A stretch of 41,333 nucleotides of DNA. Origin: a virus. A model generated the notes under the pieces. It was given only the letters and a program-made list of their open reading frames with translations. It was not told the DNA's origin and made no database searches. The translations under genes were made by a program, and so were the position numbers. The stretch lies in IMG/VR virus record IMGVR_UViG_3300036944_000439, positions 1 to 41,333 of that record. One strand, given 5' to 3'. Positions 5,049-12,809 of this stretch are shown here, one piece after another. Each line of letters opens with the position of its first letter. Within the stretch, counting starts at the first letter, position 1.

Positions 5049-5135
5049 GGAAGAGTGGCCGAGTGGTTGATGGCCCTAGTCTTGAAAACTAGTGAGGGTG
5101 AAAGTCCTCCGTGGGTTCGAATCCCACCTCTTCCT
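5049..5135 (+). tRNA. tRNA-Ser(TGA), CCA not encoded
   Basis: Acceptor GGAAGAG/CTCTTCC, Ser-type D-arm, anticodon stem CTAGT/ACTAG with loop CTTGAAA (anticodon TGA), variable arm GAGG-GTGAAAGT-CCTC, T-loop TTCGAAT. The gene ends T then CACT, so unlike its neighbours it lacks an encoded CCA. Confidence 0.9.
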
Positions 5136-5144
5136 CACTTCTAC

Positions 5145-5241
<97 letters not shown>

Positions 5242-5259
5242 ATATATATTATGTAACGC

Positions 5260-5333
5260 GGGCTCTGGACAGGGAAGTTATGTGATGGTCTGCAAAACCA
5301 TTTAGGCGAGGGCAGTACTCGCAGAGCCTTCCA
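5260..5333 (+). tRNA. tRNA-Cys(GCA), atypical T-loop
   Basis: Acceptor GGGCTCT/AGAGCCT, U73 (a Cys identity base) and encoded CCA. Anticodon stem ATGGT/ACCAT with loop CTGCAAA (anticodon GCA). T-stem GCGAG/CTCGC closes GGCAGTA, close to the GGCGGTA of tRNA-Thr and unlike TTCRANY. Its 3' end overlaps, antisense, the last codons of the homing endonuclease at 5302-5847. Confidence 0.85.
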
Positions 5334-5847
5334 TTTTTGATTTAACTCTGTAAAATTCGGGAAATTTAGGATTATCCACGCGATATCGCAGTTTTATCCC
5401 GGGATACGCCTTTTCAGCTTCTTTCATAGATGGATAAAATATACCTTCACAAAAAACGGGAACTCTATTAGCTATTAACGGTTTTCTGTGACCAGGTTTT
5501 CCTAACATCCCATATGTTGCATATGAATCTCTAGCTTTAGACTCATGATACTTTTTCATAGATTCTTTGAAATTGGGACTAGATGAAGTATCGCCTCCAT
5601 CACCACCAGTAGTCATGTTGTATTCTGGTTTAATTTTTTCAATCCAGTATTCTTCATTGTTACTTTCTTCTAATACTTCTAATATAAATGCTTCTTTTCC
5701 ATATTTTCTTATAGCTTTATGAAAATATGTTTTAGAGCCAGAATTTGAACAATATACATGTTTCTGAAATCTTTTTTCTACTGAAAATTTAGTTTTTCCA
5801 ACATACTGTTTACTATTAATGGTGTTGGTGATACAATAAATAATCAT
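5302..5847 (-). CDS. GIY-YIG homing endonuclease, 181 aa
   Basis: The N-terminus MIIYCITNTINSKQYVGKT matches the GIY-YIG signature (I-Y-x11-YVG), followed by FQKHVYCSNSGSKTYFHKAIRKYG (active-site Arg and strand-helix pattern) and EYWIEKIKPEYNMTTGGDGG, which supplies the catalytic Glu and the asparagine-containing end of the nuclease core. The C-terminal part is DNA-binding-like (NFKESMKKYHES). Start ATG with AAGGAG about 11 bases upstream on the minus strand, and a TATAAATA late promoter at 5913-5920. The frame ends inside tRNA-Cys, so about ten C-terminal residues are encoded antisense to that tRNA. It sits between the tRNA cluster and gene 44 as a free-standing mobile gene. Confidence 0.88.
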   Translation of the reverse strand: MIIYCITNTINSKQYVGKTKFSVEKRFQKHVYCSNSGSKTYFHKAIRKYGKEAFILEVLEESNNEEYWIEKIKPEYNMTTGGDGGDTSSSPNFKESMKKYHESKARDSYATYGMLGKPGHRKPLIANRVPVFCEGIFYPSMKEAEKAYPGIKLRYRVDNPKFPEFYRVKSKMEGSASTALA

Positions 5848-5912
5848 AGCTGGTTCTCCTTTGTTGAGCTAGTGTAGATGGGTTTCAGCCACGTTACCGC
5901 GATCTACATCAT

Positions 5913-5920
5913 TATTTATA
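5913..5920 (-). promoter_or_regulatory. T4-type late promoter TATAAATA for the 5302-5847 endonuclease
   Basis: Exact octamer on the minus strand, 65 bases upstream of the endonuclease start codon. It also lies in the leader of the plus-strand clamp loader gene. Confidence 0.6.
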
Positions 5921-5935
5921 ATAGAGAGAGTGAAA

Positions 5936-6883
5936 ATGACAAACAATAAAGAAGATTTTTTGTGGACTGAAAAGTATCGACCAAAGGTTATTGATGATAC
6001 TATCTTAACCGATGAACTAAAGACTACATTCAAGCAATTTGTAGCACAGAAAAACATTCCAAATCTTATTTTATCTGGATCTGCTGGAGTTGGTAAAACC
6101 ACCTCAGCTAAAGCTATGTTAGAAGAGCTTGGGTGTGACTACATCGTTATCAACGGTTCTATGAATGGCAATATCGATACGCTTCGTAATGAGATTCAGC
6201 AATTTGCTTCTTCAGTTTCTTTTACTGGTGGCAGAAAGTATGTTATTCTCGACGAGGCAGATTATCTAAACGCTAACAGTACACAGCCTGCTCTGAGAAA
6301 CTTCATGGAAGAATTCTCTAAAAATTGCGGCTTCATTCTGACTTGCAACTTCATCAATAAGATTATCGAGCCTCTTCGCTCTAGATGTTCTGTTATCGAC
6401 TTCAAGATCAAGAAGTCTGATACGCCGAAGTTAGCTATGCAGTTTCTCAAGAGAGTCTCTTTTATTCTAACTGCCGAAAAGGTTGAATATGATAAGGATG
6501 CTGTAGCTGAAGTTATCATCAAGTATTTCCCAGATTGGCGACGAGTTCTAAATGAGCTTCAGCGGTATTCCGCAACCGGTAAGATCGATAGCGGTATTCT
6601 GACTAACATCTCAGATAGTTCATTCAAAGTTCTAATCGGCTATCTCAAGGAAAAGAATTTTGCTGCTACTCGAAAGTGGGTTGCCGAATCTACAACTACC
6701 GATAACACGGAATTATTCCGCAAGTTTTATGATGTAGCATCTGATGTTATGGAGCCAGCTTCTATTCCGCAGTTGGTTATTCATCTATCTCTCTATCAGT
6801 ATCGTGCGGCATTTGCAGCTGATCCAGAAGTTAATCTTATGGCTTTCCTAACCGAAGTGATGTTCGACTGTCAATTCCGCTAG
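5936..6883 (+). CDS. 44: Clamp loader large subunit (gp44-like AAA+ ATPase)
   Basis: 315 residues counted from ATG 5936, which I prefer to GTG 5930 because GAGAGAG lies at the right distance; T4 gp44 has 319. Visible motifs: LWTEKYRP start, Walker A GSAGVGKTT (about 48-56), Walker B ILDEAD (104-109), and the SRC arginine-finger motif (about 149-151), all typical of RFC-type loaders. With gp62 it loads the gp45 clamp onto primed DNA using ATP. It is normally fused in one operon with gene 62, but here a minus-strand homing endonuclease separates them. The stop codons of the two convergent genes share the palindrome CTAG at 6880-6883. Confidence 0.95.
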   Translation: MTNNKEDFLWTEKYRPKVIDDTILTDELKTTFKQFVAQKNIPNLILSGSAGVGKTTSAKAMLEELGCDYIVINGSMNGNIDTLRNEIQQFASSVSFTGGRKYVILDEADYLNANSTQPALRNFMEEFSKNCGFILTCNFINKIIEPLRSRCSVIDFKIKKSDTPKLAMQFLKRVSFILTAEKVEYDKDAVAEVIIKYFPDWRRVLNELQRYSATGKIDSGILTNISDSSFKVLIGYLKEKNFAATRKWVAESTTTDNTELFRKFYDVASDVMEPASIPQLVIHLSLYQYRAAFAADPEVNLMAFLTEVMFDCQFR

Positions 6884-7593
6884 TTTAACAAACTTCTAAT
6901 AGCATTGGGTGTAACATTATACTTTTCAGCATATAGTTGACAAAATGCGCCCTTATAAGTTAGTTGTTTCCCATGCGGTGTGTGTGGAATTTCAATATGA
7001 ATATTCATATATGCATCGGTAATTTCTCGCTGAATTTCTGCAGTTAATTTTCGAGACCCATGATATTTGCCTTTTCTCTTATTACTCATAGCTAACTTAG
7101 ATGTATCACTGTGAAATTTGCCAAACATAGAATTATTTTTACCAGCAACTTTTCCAGTTTTGCTTAGAGATAATTTAGCTTTATGATCAGATGAAAAGTA
7201 TCTTCCTTCCGCCCAACCATCTTTGGTATATTCACTAAGACAAACTTTATCAACAAATTTAGAAATAAAACCATTATTCACCCAAACACGATTCCGAGTA
7301 TCAAATAATGCATTATCTGATTTGTTGATAAAATCATCACGAGCAGAAACGTTTAATCTCTTTAATACTCGTTCTTCCCATTTTCTTGCTTTATTAACCG
7401 ATGAAAATACCTTACGCACTTCATAAATAAATGATTCTTTTCCATGTTCATGAATTAATTGCTTTATGTAAGCGGATGAAGTATAGTAAGTTTTCCATAA
7501 GTCGTCTGGGTTACAGTCTTTAGAATATCTCACACCATAATAAAATTGATTAGTTGGCACACATTTAATTAAATAAGTATAAGGAATATTCAT
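6880..7593 (-). CDS. GIY-YIG-type homing endonuclease between genes 44 and 62, 237 aa
   Basis: The open frame extends to 7692, but the ATG at 7593 has CGGAGAAATTAAC just upstream and begins at the domain (MNIPYTYLIKCVPTNQFYYGVRY, a GIY-YIG-like strand pair). Further on: VWVNNGF...DGWAEGR, the same module as in the partial endonuclease at 1-300, then NUMOD3-like DHKAKLSLSKTGKVAGKNNSMFGK, and a C-terminal helical region (KGAFCQLYAEKYNVTPNAI) resembling an HTH. A TATAAATA promoter lies 21-28 bases upstream. The gene is free-standing, antisense to the replication operon, and its stop overlaps that of gene 44. Confidence 0.85.
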   Translation of the reverse strand: MNIPYTYLIKCVPTNQFYYGVRYSKDCNPDDLWKTYYTSSAYIKQLIHEHGKESFIYEVRKVFSSVNKARKWEERVLKRLNVSARDDFINKSDNALFDTRNRVWVNNGFISKFVDKVCLSEYTKDGWAEGRYFSSDHKAKLSLSKTGKVAGKNNSMFGKFHSDTSKLAMSNKRKGKYHGSRKLTAEIQREITDAYMNIHIEIPHTPHGKQLTYKGAFCQLYAEKYNVTPNAIRSLLN

Positions 7594-7613
7594 GTTAATT
7601 TCTCCGTTCAATT

Positions 7614-7621
7614 TATTTATA
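7614..7621 (-). promoter_or_regulatory. T4-type late promoter TATAAATA for the 6880-7593 endonuclease
   Basis: Exact octamer on the minus strand, 21 bases upstream of the preferred start codon. This supports that start and suggests late-only expression. Confidence 0.65.
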
Positions 7622-7656
7622 AGAAATGATTTTTTCATGTTTGATTGTAACTTCAA

Positions 7657-8046
7657 ATGAGTCCCTTTGACTTTATCAATGCGATAAGTCATACTAAAGT
7701 TGATCTCATTCGCACCGCCGATGATCCTGCTTCTGCCGAAAAATCATACAACTCATTCATTGTCAATCGTGGCTTAGCATACTATCCAGATACTGTTCTG
7801 TATGCTAATGAGATGAATATCTGTAATAACATTGACTCAAAACTAAAAAACGATTATCTAATAAATATCATTAGACCCAAGAAGAGATTCTCTAAATGGG
7901 CTAAACGAGTTTCAGTGGATGATCTAGAACTAATCAAGTCATATTATGGATATACCGATAATGTAGCTTCTCAGGTTCTTTCTATTTTGTCTGCTGATCA
8001 ATTAAAGATTATTAGACAAAAACAAGAACAAGGTGGCGTAAAATGA
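7657..8046 (+). CDS. 62: Clamp loader small subunit (gp62-like)
   Basis: 129 residues; T4 gp62 is longer at 187. The FIVNRGLAYYPDTVLYANEMN segment and RPKKRFSKWAKR match conserved gp62 positions (T4: [32 protein letters not shown]). It partners gp44 in a 4:1 complex that opens and closes the clamp. The position directly before regA and 43 is as in T4. No clear Shine-Dalgarno precedes ATG 7657 (TTGTAACTTCAA), which may reflect loss of its original upstream context when the endonuclease inserted. The end overlaps regA by 4 bases (ATGA). Confidence 0.85.
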   Translation: MSPFDFINAISHTKVDLIRTADDPASAEKSYNSFIVNRGLAYYPDTVLYANEMNICNNIDSKLKNDYLINIIRPKKRFSKWAKRVSVDDLELIKSYYGYTDNVASQVLSILSADQLKIIRQKQEQGGVK

Positions 8047-8435
8047 GTAATTTGATTGATGCATTAGTAGAGATTGAACTCCCAGATTCCGAAGCGTTCC
8101 TGAAGGTGAAAGAGACACTCACCCGAATTGGTGTAGCTTCCAGAAAAGACAATACTTTGTATCAGTCTTGCCATATCCTGCATAAGCAAGGTAAGTATTA
8201 TATCACGCACTTCAAGGAATTATTTGCTCTGGACGGTAAGCCAACAGATTTTTCTGAGAACGATGTTTCTAGAAGAAATACTATCGCCAACTTGTTAGAC
8301 GAGTGGGGTCTGATTAGAGTCTTGAATCAAAAGAAGACTGCTGATCCTGTAGCTCCCATTAGTCAGATAAAAGTTATTGCTTTCAAAGATAAAGACAACT
8401 GGATTTTACAGAGCAAATATAATATTGGAAAATAA
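8043..8435 (+). CDS. regA: RegA translational repressor of early genes
   Basis: 130 residues. EAFLKVKETLTRIGVASRKDNTLYQSCHILHKQGKYYITHFKEL aligns closely with T4 RegA (122 residues), as do DEWGLI and the C-terminal W...KYNIGK. RegA binds A/U-rich ribosome-binding regions of early mRNAs, including those for gp44, gp45 and itself, and shuts off their translation. The order 62-regA is conserved with T4. Start overlaps gene 62 (ATGA), consistent with translational coupling. Confidence 0.95.
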   Translation: MSNLIDALVEIELPDSEAFLKVKETLTRIGVASRKDNTLYQSCHILHKQGKYYITHFKELFALDGKPTDFSENDVSRRNTIANLLDEWGLIRVLNQKKTADPVAPISQIKVIAFKDKDNWILQSKYNIGK

Positions 8436-8894
8436 ATGAAAATTGGATTTGTAGCTTCTACTTTTGATCTGCTTCATGCCGGGCACATCTTGATGCTCAA
8501 AGAAGCAGCTTCTATGTGTGATTATCTTATTGTTGGTCTACATGTAGATCCTTCAGTTGAAAGATCTTCTAAGAATAAACCTGTTCAGACTCTGTACGAG
8601 AGGTTTATTCAGTTGGAGGGGTGTAAATATGTAGATGATATTATTCCGTATTCTACTGAGGACGAGTTAGTTAATATATTGAAAACACAAAAAATAAACA
8701 TTAGATTCTTGGGTTCTGACTACATTAACAGTAAATATACTGGCGAAGGATTAGTTAAAGAAGTGCATTTTCATAATAGAAATCATGATTATAGCTCTTC
8801 AGCTCTTCGACGTAAATTAACTCTACTCAGTTATATAGGAATCTCAAATGCTACAACTAATACTGACACTATTCAATCTCAAGCATATCTTTAA
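8436..8894 (+). CDS. Cytidylyltransferase-like nucleotidyltransferase (TagD/RfaE-type fold)
   Basis: 152 residues. The N-terminus GFVASTFDLLHAGHILMLKEA contains the HxGH motif of the nucleotidyltransferase superfamily, and the DYSSSALRRKL segment (about residues 117-127) corresponds to the second signature (ISTTxIR-like) that contacts the phosphates. GLHVDPSVER and FLGSDY are also typical of glycerol-3-phosphate cytidylyltransferase relatives. It probably transfers CMP or AMP to a small phosphorylated substrate, perhaps for DNA or surface modification; the substrate is unknown. The start follows the regA stop without a gap. In T4, gene 43 follows regA after a short 43.1-type ORF, so this gene is an insertion relative to T4. 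Confidence 0.82.
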   Translation: MKIGFVASTFDLLHAGHILMLKEAASMCDYLIVGLHVDPSVERSSKNKPVQTLYERFIQLEGCKYVDDIIPYSTEDELVNILKTQKINIRFLGSDYINSKYTGEGLVKEVHFHNRNHDYSSSALRRKLTLLSYIGISNATTNTDTIQSQAYL

Positions 8895-9036
8895 GATTAA
8901 GACCGACCCAACTGATATCGTAAAAGTAATCGATAAAGTTGAAGAAGTTATTCACGAACAACTCGAACCGGTTGTTCAACCCGAAGCAAAGCCTAAGGCT
9001 AAGCGTGGAAGAAAACCTAAACCTAAACCAGAATAA
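8848..9036 (+). CDS. Small basic-tailed protein with AT-hook-like end, 62 aa
   Basis: Starts inside the previous gene in another frame (47-base overlap) with TAGGAATCTCAA before the ATG. The N-terminus is hydrophobic (MLQLILTLFNLKHIF), followed by an acidic helix (VIDKVEEVIHEQLEPVV) and a Pro/Lys/Arg tail containing KRGRKPKPKP, an AT-hook-like RGRKP core. It may be a DNA-associated accessory protein; no family recognised. The lysine/proline tail is a low-complexity repeat. Confidence 0.6.
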   Translation: MLQLILTLFNLKHIFKIKTDPTDIVKVIDKVEEVIHEQLEPVVQPEAKPKAKRGRKPKPKPE

Positions 9037-9050
9037 ATGGAGAAATGATT

Positions 9051-9143
9051 ATGTCTAGCGAGAATATGTCTCTATACTTTACGTATGGAGCACTAATTGC
9101 ACTTGCTCTACTTCAAGTCATTGTAGTAGCAAGCGTTGTTTAA
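9051..9143 (+). CDS. Very small membrane peptide, 30 aa
   Basis: An ATG preceded by ATGGAGAAATGATT opens 30 codons: an N-terminal polar stretch (MSSENMSLYFTYG), then one hydrophobic helix (ALIALALLQVIVVASVV) to the stop. It has a good ribosome-binding site and is followed one base later by an intrinsic terminator, making it the last gene of the gene 44-62-regA transcript. Function unknown; single-span phage microproteins of this kind are common. Confidence 0.6.
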   Translation: MSSENMSLYFTYGALIALALLQVIVVASVV

Positions 9144-9144
9144 G

Positions 9145-9170
9145 AAAAAGGAGCAGAAATGCTCCTTTTT
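9145..9170 (+). terminator. Intrinsic terminator ending the gene 44-regA operon
   Basis: Perfect 10-bp stem AAAAAGGAGC/GCTCCTTTTT around a 6-base loop, ending in five T. The A-run and T-run make it potentially bidirectional. The polymerase promoter begins 4 bases later. Confidence 0.85.
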
Positions 9171-9173
9171 CTA

Positions 9174-9201
9174 TGTACATTAATCAATATTGGTGTACAA
9201 T
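9174..9201 (+). promoter_or_regulatory. Early-type promoter before DNA polymerase
   Basis: TGTACA at 9174-9179 followed by TTAATC, 16-base spacer, TACAAT at 9196-9201. The next gene starts at 9229. Confidence 0.7.
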
Positions 9202-9228
9202 ATACTATGAATTAAGAATGGAGGGTGA

Positions 9229-11700
9229 ATGAAATACTACACAAGTTTCTTTATTAATAGAGGACAGATTCATCTTCGCGGCCGTGAGAATGGCAAGAGG
9301 TTTTCTCGTAAAATCAAATGCAAGCCGTATCTTTTTGTCCCATCTAATAAACCAGATTCAGAATACAAATCTATTCATGGCAAATCTCTCGAACGTATGG
9401 ATTTCGAGAGTGTGTATGATGCTAGAGAATTCAAGAAGAAATACAAAGACGTGTCCGGCTTCGAAATCTATGGGTTAGATAAGCACGAGTATGCTTACAT
9501 CAACGATGCATTTCCAGGTGAATTAGAATTTGATACTAGTGAATTGAACATCGGTAAGATTGATATCGAAACTGATAATTCTCTAGATCCAAAAGCTGCT
9601 GATAAAGAAGTCACAGCGATCACCGTAATCAAAAACGATTTGATCATCACTCTTGGGTGTAAAGAATATAACGCGCCCGATGGCGTCATCTACATCAAGT
9701 GTAAAGATGAAACTCACCTGCTTCGCACATTTCTAGATGTCTGGGCTCAACTTGATCTAGATGTTATCAGTGGTTGGAATGTTCGCTTATACGATATTCC
9801 GTATCTATACAATAGAATTCTAAGAGTTCTCGGTGAAGAGTATGCAAACCAGCTCTCGCCTTGGGACGTGGTCCGAGAATCAGAACTAGAAATCAATAAC
9901 AAAATCAATTATGTTTATGAGTTGATGGGTATTGCTACTCTTGACTATCTGGATCTATACAAGAAGTTCACGTATGTTACTCGCGAGTCTTATAAGTTAG
10001 ATCATATCGCGTATGTCGAACTCGGTAAGAAGAAGTTAGATTATTCAGAATTTTCTAGCTTACCCGAGTTGTATAAGCACGATTATCAGAAATATATTGA
10101 CTACAACATTCAAGACACAGTTCTGATTTCAGAGTTAGATGAAAAGCTAAATCTAATTGAACTAGCTATCGCTATGGCATATAGTGCCAAGATCAACTTC
10201 TCTGATGTGTATTCACCAATCGCGACCTGGGACGTCATCATTCATAATGAGCTGATGGCTAACAAGATTGCGGTGTCTCCTCAGAAACAATCAAAAAAGA
10301 TGACGTTCGAGGGCGCATATGTGAAGCCTCCGCTCATCGGCAAACATGACTGGGTTGTGTCATTTGACGCCGAAGCTCTGTATCCCTCTACCATTGTTCA
10401 ATATAATATTTCACCTGAAACATACAGAGGAAAGCTCGGTAAGGTATATCCTATCTCTGAGCTGCTAACCGGTGATCTGAATTTATCCAACACGCCTCAA
10501 CAGTTGACTGATAATAATCTATCGTATACAGCTAATTCTTGTGTCTGGGATAAAGACTTCGAGGGATTATTCCCGCGACTCATCAAGCGTTTTCGAGCTG
10601 TACGTAAAAAGTTCAAGGGCATGATGCTTGATGCCAAGCGTGAGTACGAAACTAATCCGTCGGTGTCAGTAAAAAATGCTATCTCTAGATATGATAATCT
10701 TCAGATGGCTCGAAAGCTTCTACTGAATAGCTTGTATGGAGCTCTAGGTAATGCATATTTCAGGTGGTACGATCTAGCTTTTGCCGAGGCTATCACTCTG
10801 ACTGGTCAGCTTGTAATCAAGTGGGTAGAGAAAGATGTTAATGCATATCTGAATGGTGAGTTTAAGACTGTCGGCGAAGACTATGTTATCGCAATGGACA
10901 CCGATAGCTTATATCTCGACCTGGGTAAGTTGAAGCCAACTGGATCTATCACAGAAGTTATCGACTTTGTGAATGAATATTCCGAGACTCATATTGTACC
11001 AAAGATCGATGAAAGCTTAAATGCTCTCTATCAATATACACATGGGCATACTCCATTCTTGACTATGAAGCGTGAAGCTATTGCTTCTACTGGAATCTTC
11101 GTAGCAAAGAAGCGATATATGCTTAACGTGTATGATAACGAAGGTGTTCGTTATTCCGAACCGAGTCTTAAAATCATGGGCGTCGAGGCTGTTAAGTCAT
11201 CAACTCCTGAAGTCTGTCGCGAAAAGCTGAAGCAAGCTATCACAATTCTTATGAATGGTTCTGAATCAGATGTCATCAAGTTCATCGATGATTTCAGAAA
11301 GCAATTCAATAAGCTACCAGTTGAAGATATTTCTTTCCCAAGATCTTGCAACGGCATGGATACCTATGCTAATTCTACTACGATCTTTGGTTCTAAAACT
11401 CCCATTCAAGTCAGAGGTGGTTTAGTTTACAATCATTATCTAAAGCAGCTCGGCTTAGATAAAAAGTATGAGATTATCAACAACGGCGACAAAGTCAAGT
11501 ACTGTTACTTAAAGTTACCGAATCCTGTCCGACAGAACGTCATCAGCTATGTAAATAGATTGCCTGAAGAACTAAACCTAGAAAAGTACATTGATTATAA
11601 TACTCAATTTGAAAAAGCATTCCTTGATCCACTAAGCGGTATCTTGAGTGCCATTGGGTACAAATCAGAAAAAACTACTGATCTGAGTTCATTCTTCTAG
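9229..11700 (+). CDS. 43: Family B DNA polymerase (gp43-like)
   Basis: 823 residues (T4 gp43 has 898). The 3'-5' exonuclease motifs are present: Exo I KIDIETDN (about 110-117), Exo II GWNVRLYDIPYLYNR (about 183-197) and Exo III YNIQDTVLI. The polymerase motifs follow: A SFDAEALYPSTI, B KLLLNSLYGALGN and C AMDTDSLYLD with both catalytic aspartates. It ends in an acidic/hydrophobic tail (DLSSFF) that resembles the clamp-binding C-terminus of T4 gp43. Start ATG with GGAGG 7 bases upstream, under its own promoter. No intron or inserted endonuclease is seen. Confidence 0.97.
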   Translation: MKYYTSFFINRGQIHLRGRENGKRFSRKIKCKPYLFVPSNKPDSEYKSIHGKSLERMDFESVYDAREFKKKYKDVSGFEIYGLDKHEYAYINDAFPGELEFDTSELNIGKIDIETDNSLDPKAADKEVTAITVIKNDLIITLGCKEYNAPDGVIYIKCKDETHLLRTFLDVWAQLDLDVISGWNVRLYDIPYLYNRILRVLGEEYANQLSPWDVVRESELEINNKINYVYELMGIATLDYLDLYKKFTYVTRESYKLDHIAYVELGKKKLDYSEFSSLPELYKHDYQKYIDYNIQDTVLISELDEKLNLIELAIAMAYSAKINFSDVYSPIATWDVIIHNELMANKIAVSPQKQSKKMTFEGAYVKPPLIGKHDWVVSFDAEALYPSTIVQYNISPETYRGKLGKVYPISELLTGDLNLSNTPQQLTDNNLSYTANSCVWDKDFEGLFPRLIKRFRAVRKKFKGMMLDAKREYETNPSVSVKNAISRYDNLQMARKLLLNSLYGALGNAYFRWYDLAFAEAITLTGQLVIKWVEKDVNAYLNGEFKTVGEDYVIAMDTDSLYLDLGKLKPTGSITEVIDFVNEYSETHIVPKIDESLNALYQYTHGHTPFLTMKREAIASTGIFVAKKRYMLNVYDNEGVRYSEPSLKIMGVEAVKSSTPEVCREKLKQAITILMNGSESDVIKFIDDFRKQFNKLPVEDISFPRSCNGMDTYANSTTIFGSKTPIQVRGGLVYNHYLKQLGLDKKYEIINNGDKVKYCYLKLPNPVRQNVISYVNRLPEELNLEKYIDYNTQFEKAFLDPLSGILSAIGYKSEKTTDLSSFF

Positions 11701-11744
11701 CAGTTGCCATACATTGCATACATTTAACACACGGAGAAATACAA

Positions 11745-12809
11745 ATGAGTTTAATGGAAAAATTAAAGAAGAACTCTACTATCGAGGACACCGACATCCT
11801 CTCGAAATCAGAGATCTTTAACGTTAAAGACCAAATCCCAACAGCAGTTCCAATGATTAACGTAGCTCTATCTGGAGACTTAGATGGAGGATTGAGTTCT
11901 GGTCTAACTCTATGGTGCGGTCCGTCTAAGCACTTCAAGTCAGCTTTCTCGCTGCTTATGGCTAAGGCTTACATGGATAAGTATCCTGAATCTATTCTAC
12001 TATTCTATGATTCTGAATTTGGTACACCACGAGCATACTTCGAATCTTTTGAAATTGATATGACTCGAGTTCTACATACGCCGATCACTGATATTGAAAA
12101 GCTTAAGTTTGATATTATGAAGCAACTCGATGGCATTACTCGTAAGGATAAAGTCATCATTGTCATCGATTCGGTAGGAAATCTGGCTTCTAAGAAAGAA
12201 GTCGATGATGCCATGAATCAAAATCAAGCAGCAGATATGACCAGAGCTAAGCAGCTTAAGTCTCTGTTCAGAATGATCACTCCGCATCTGACTCTTAAAG
12301 ATATTCCGATGATCGTGGTCAATCATATCTATATGACTCAGGAAATGTATAGTAAGCCAGTTGTTTCTGGCGGTACTGGAATTTATCTGAGCTCTGATAA
12401 TATCTTCATCATCGGGCGTCAACAAGAGAAGGAAGGTAAGGATGTTGTGGGCTATCACTTCATTATCAATGTTGAGAAGTCACGACACACTAAAGAGAAA
12501 TCTAAGATTCCTGTTTCAGTTATGCACGACGGCGGTATCTCCAAGTGGTCGGGTCTACTTGAAGTAGCACTGGAAGGTAAGTTTGTTGTTAAGCCGAATA
12601 TTGGTTGGTATCAAAAGATTGATCCAGAAACTGGAGAAATCCTAGAACAGAAGTATCGAGAAAAGGCAACTAACACTCGCGAATTCTGGGAACCACTTCT
12701 AGCAAGTGAAAACTTCAAGAAGTATATTCGTAATAAGTTCCAGGTTTCGCATGGCGCAATCATGGAATCGGAAGTAGATGAATTAGAGAATATTGGAGAC
12801 GACGACTAA
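11745..12809 (+). CDS. uvsX: UvsX-like RecA-family recombinase
   Basis: 354 residues. Walker A is GPSKHFKS (59-66), the UvsX form that replaces the usual GKT ending. Walker B is KVIIVIDSVGNL, and an L2-like segment contains NHIYMTQEMYSKPVVSGGTG. The C-terminus is strongly acidic (ESEVDELENIGDDD), as in T4 UvsX, where it modulates filament binding. It forms presynaptic filaments for recombination-dependent replication and repair. Start ATG 11745 has CGGAGAAATACAA upstream. It overlaps the helicase gene by one base (TAATG), so recombination and replication are coupled in one transcript. Confidence 0.95.
   Translation: MSLMEKLKKNSTIEDTDILSKSEIFNVKDQIPTAVPMINVALSGDLDGGLSSGLTLWCGPSKHFKSAFSLLMAKAYMDKYPESILLFYDSEFGTPRAYFESFEIDMTRVLHTPITDIEKLKFDIMKQLDGITRKDKVIIVIDSVGNLASKKEVDDAMNQNQAADMTRAKQLKSLFRMITPHLTLKDIPMIVVNHIYMTQEMYSKPVVSGGTGIYLSSDNIFIIGRQQEKEGKDVVGYHFIINVEKSRHTKEKSKIPVSVMHDGGISKWSGLLEVALEGKFVVKPNIGWYQKIDPETGEILEQKYREKATNTREFWEPLLASENFKKYIRNKFQVSHGAIMESEVDELENIGDDD

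Noticed and set aside
5903-5922. TATAAT at 5917-5922 as an early promoter for gene 44
   Set aside because: The only -35-like hexamer (TCTACA, 5903) is 8 bases away, too close; the same bases are better explained by the minus-strand TATAAATA.
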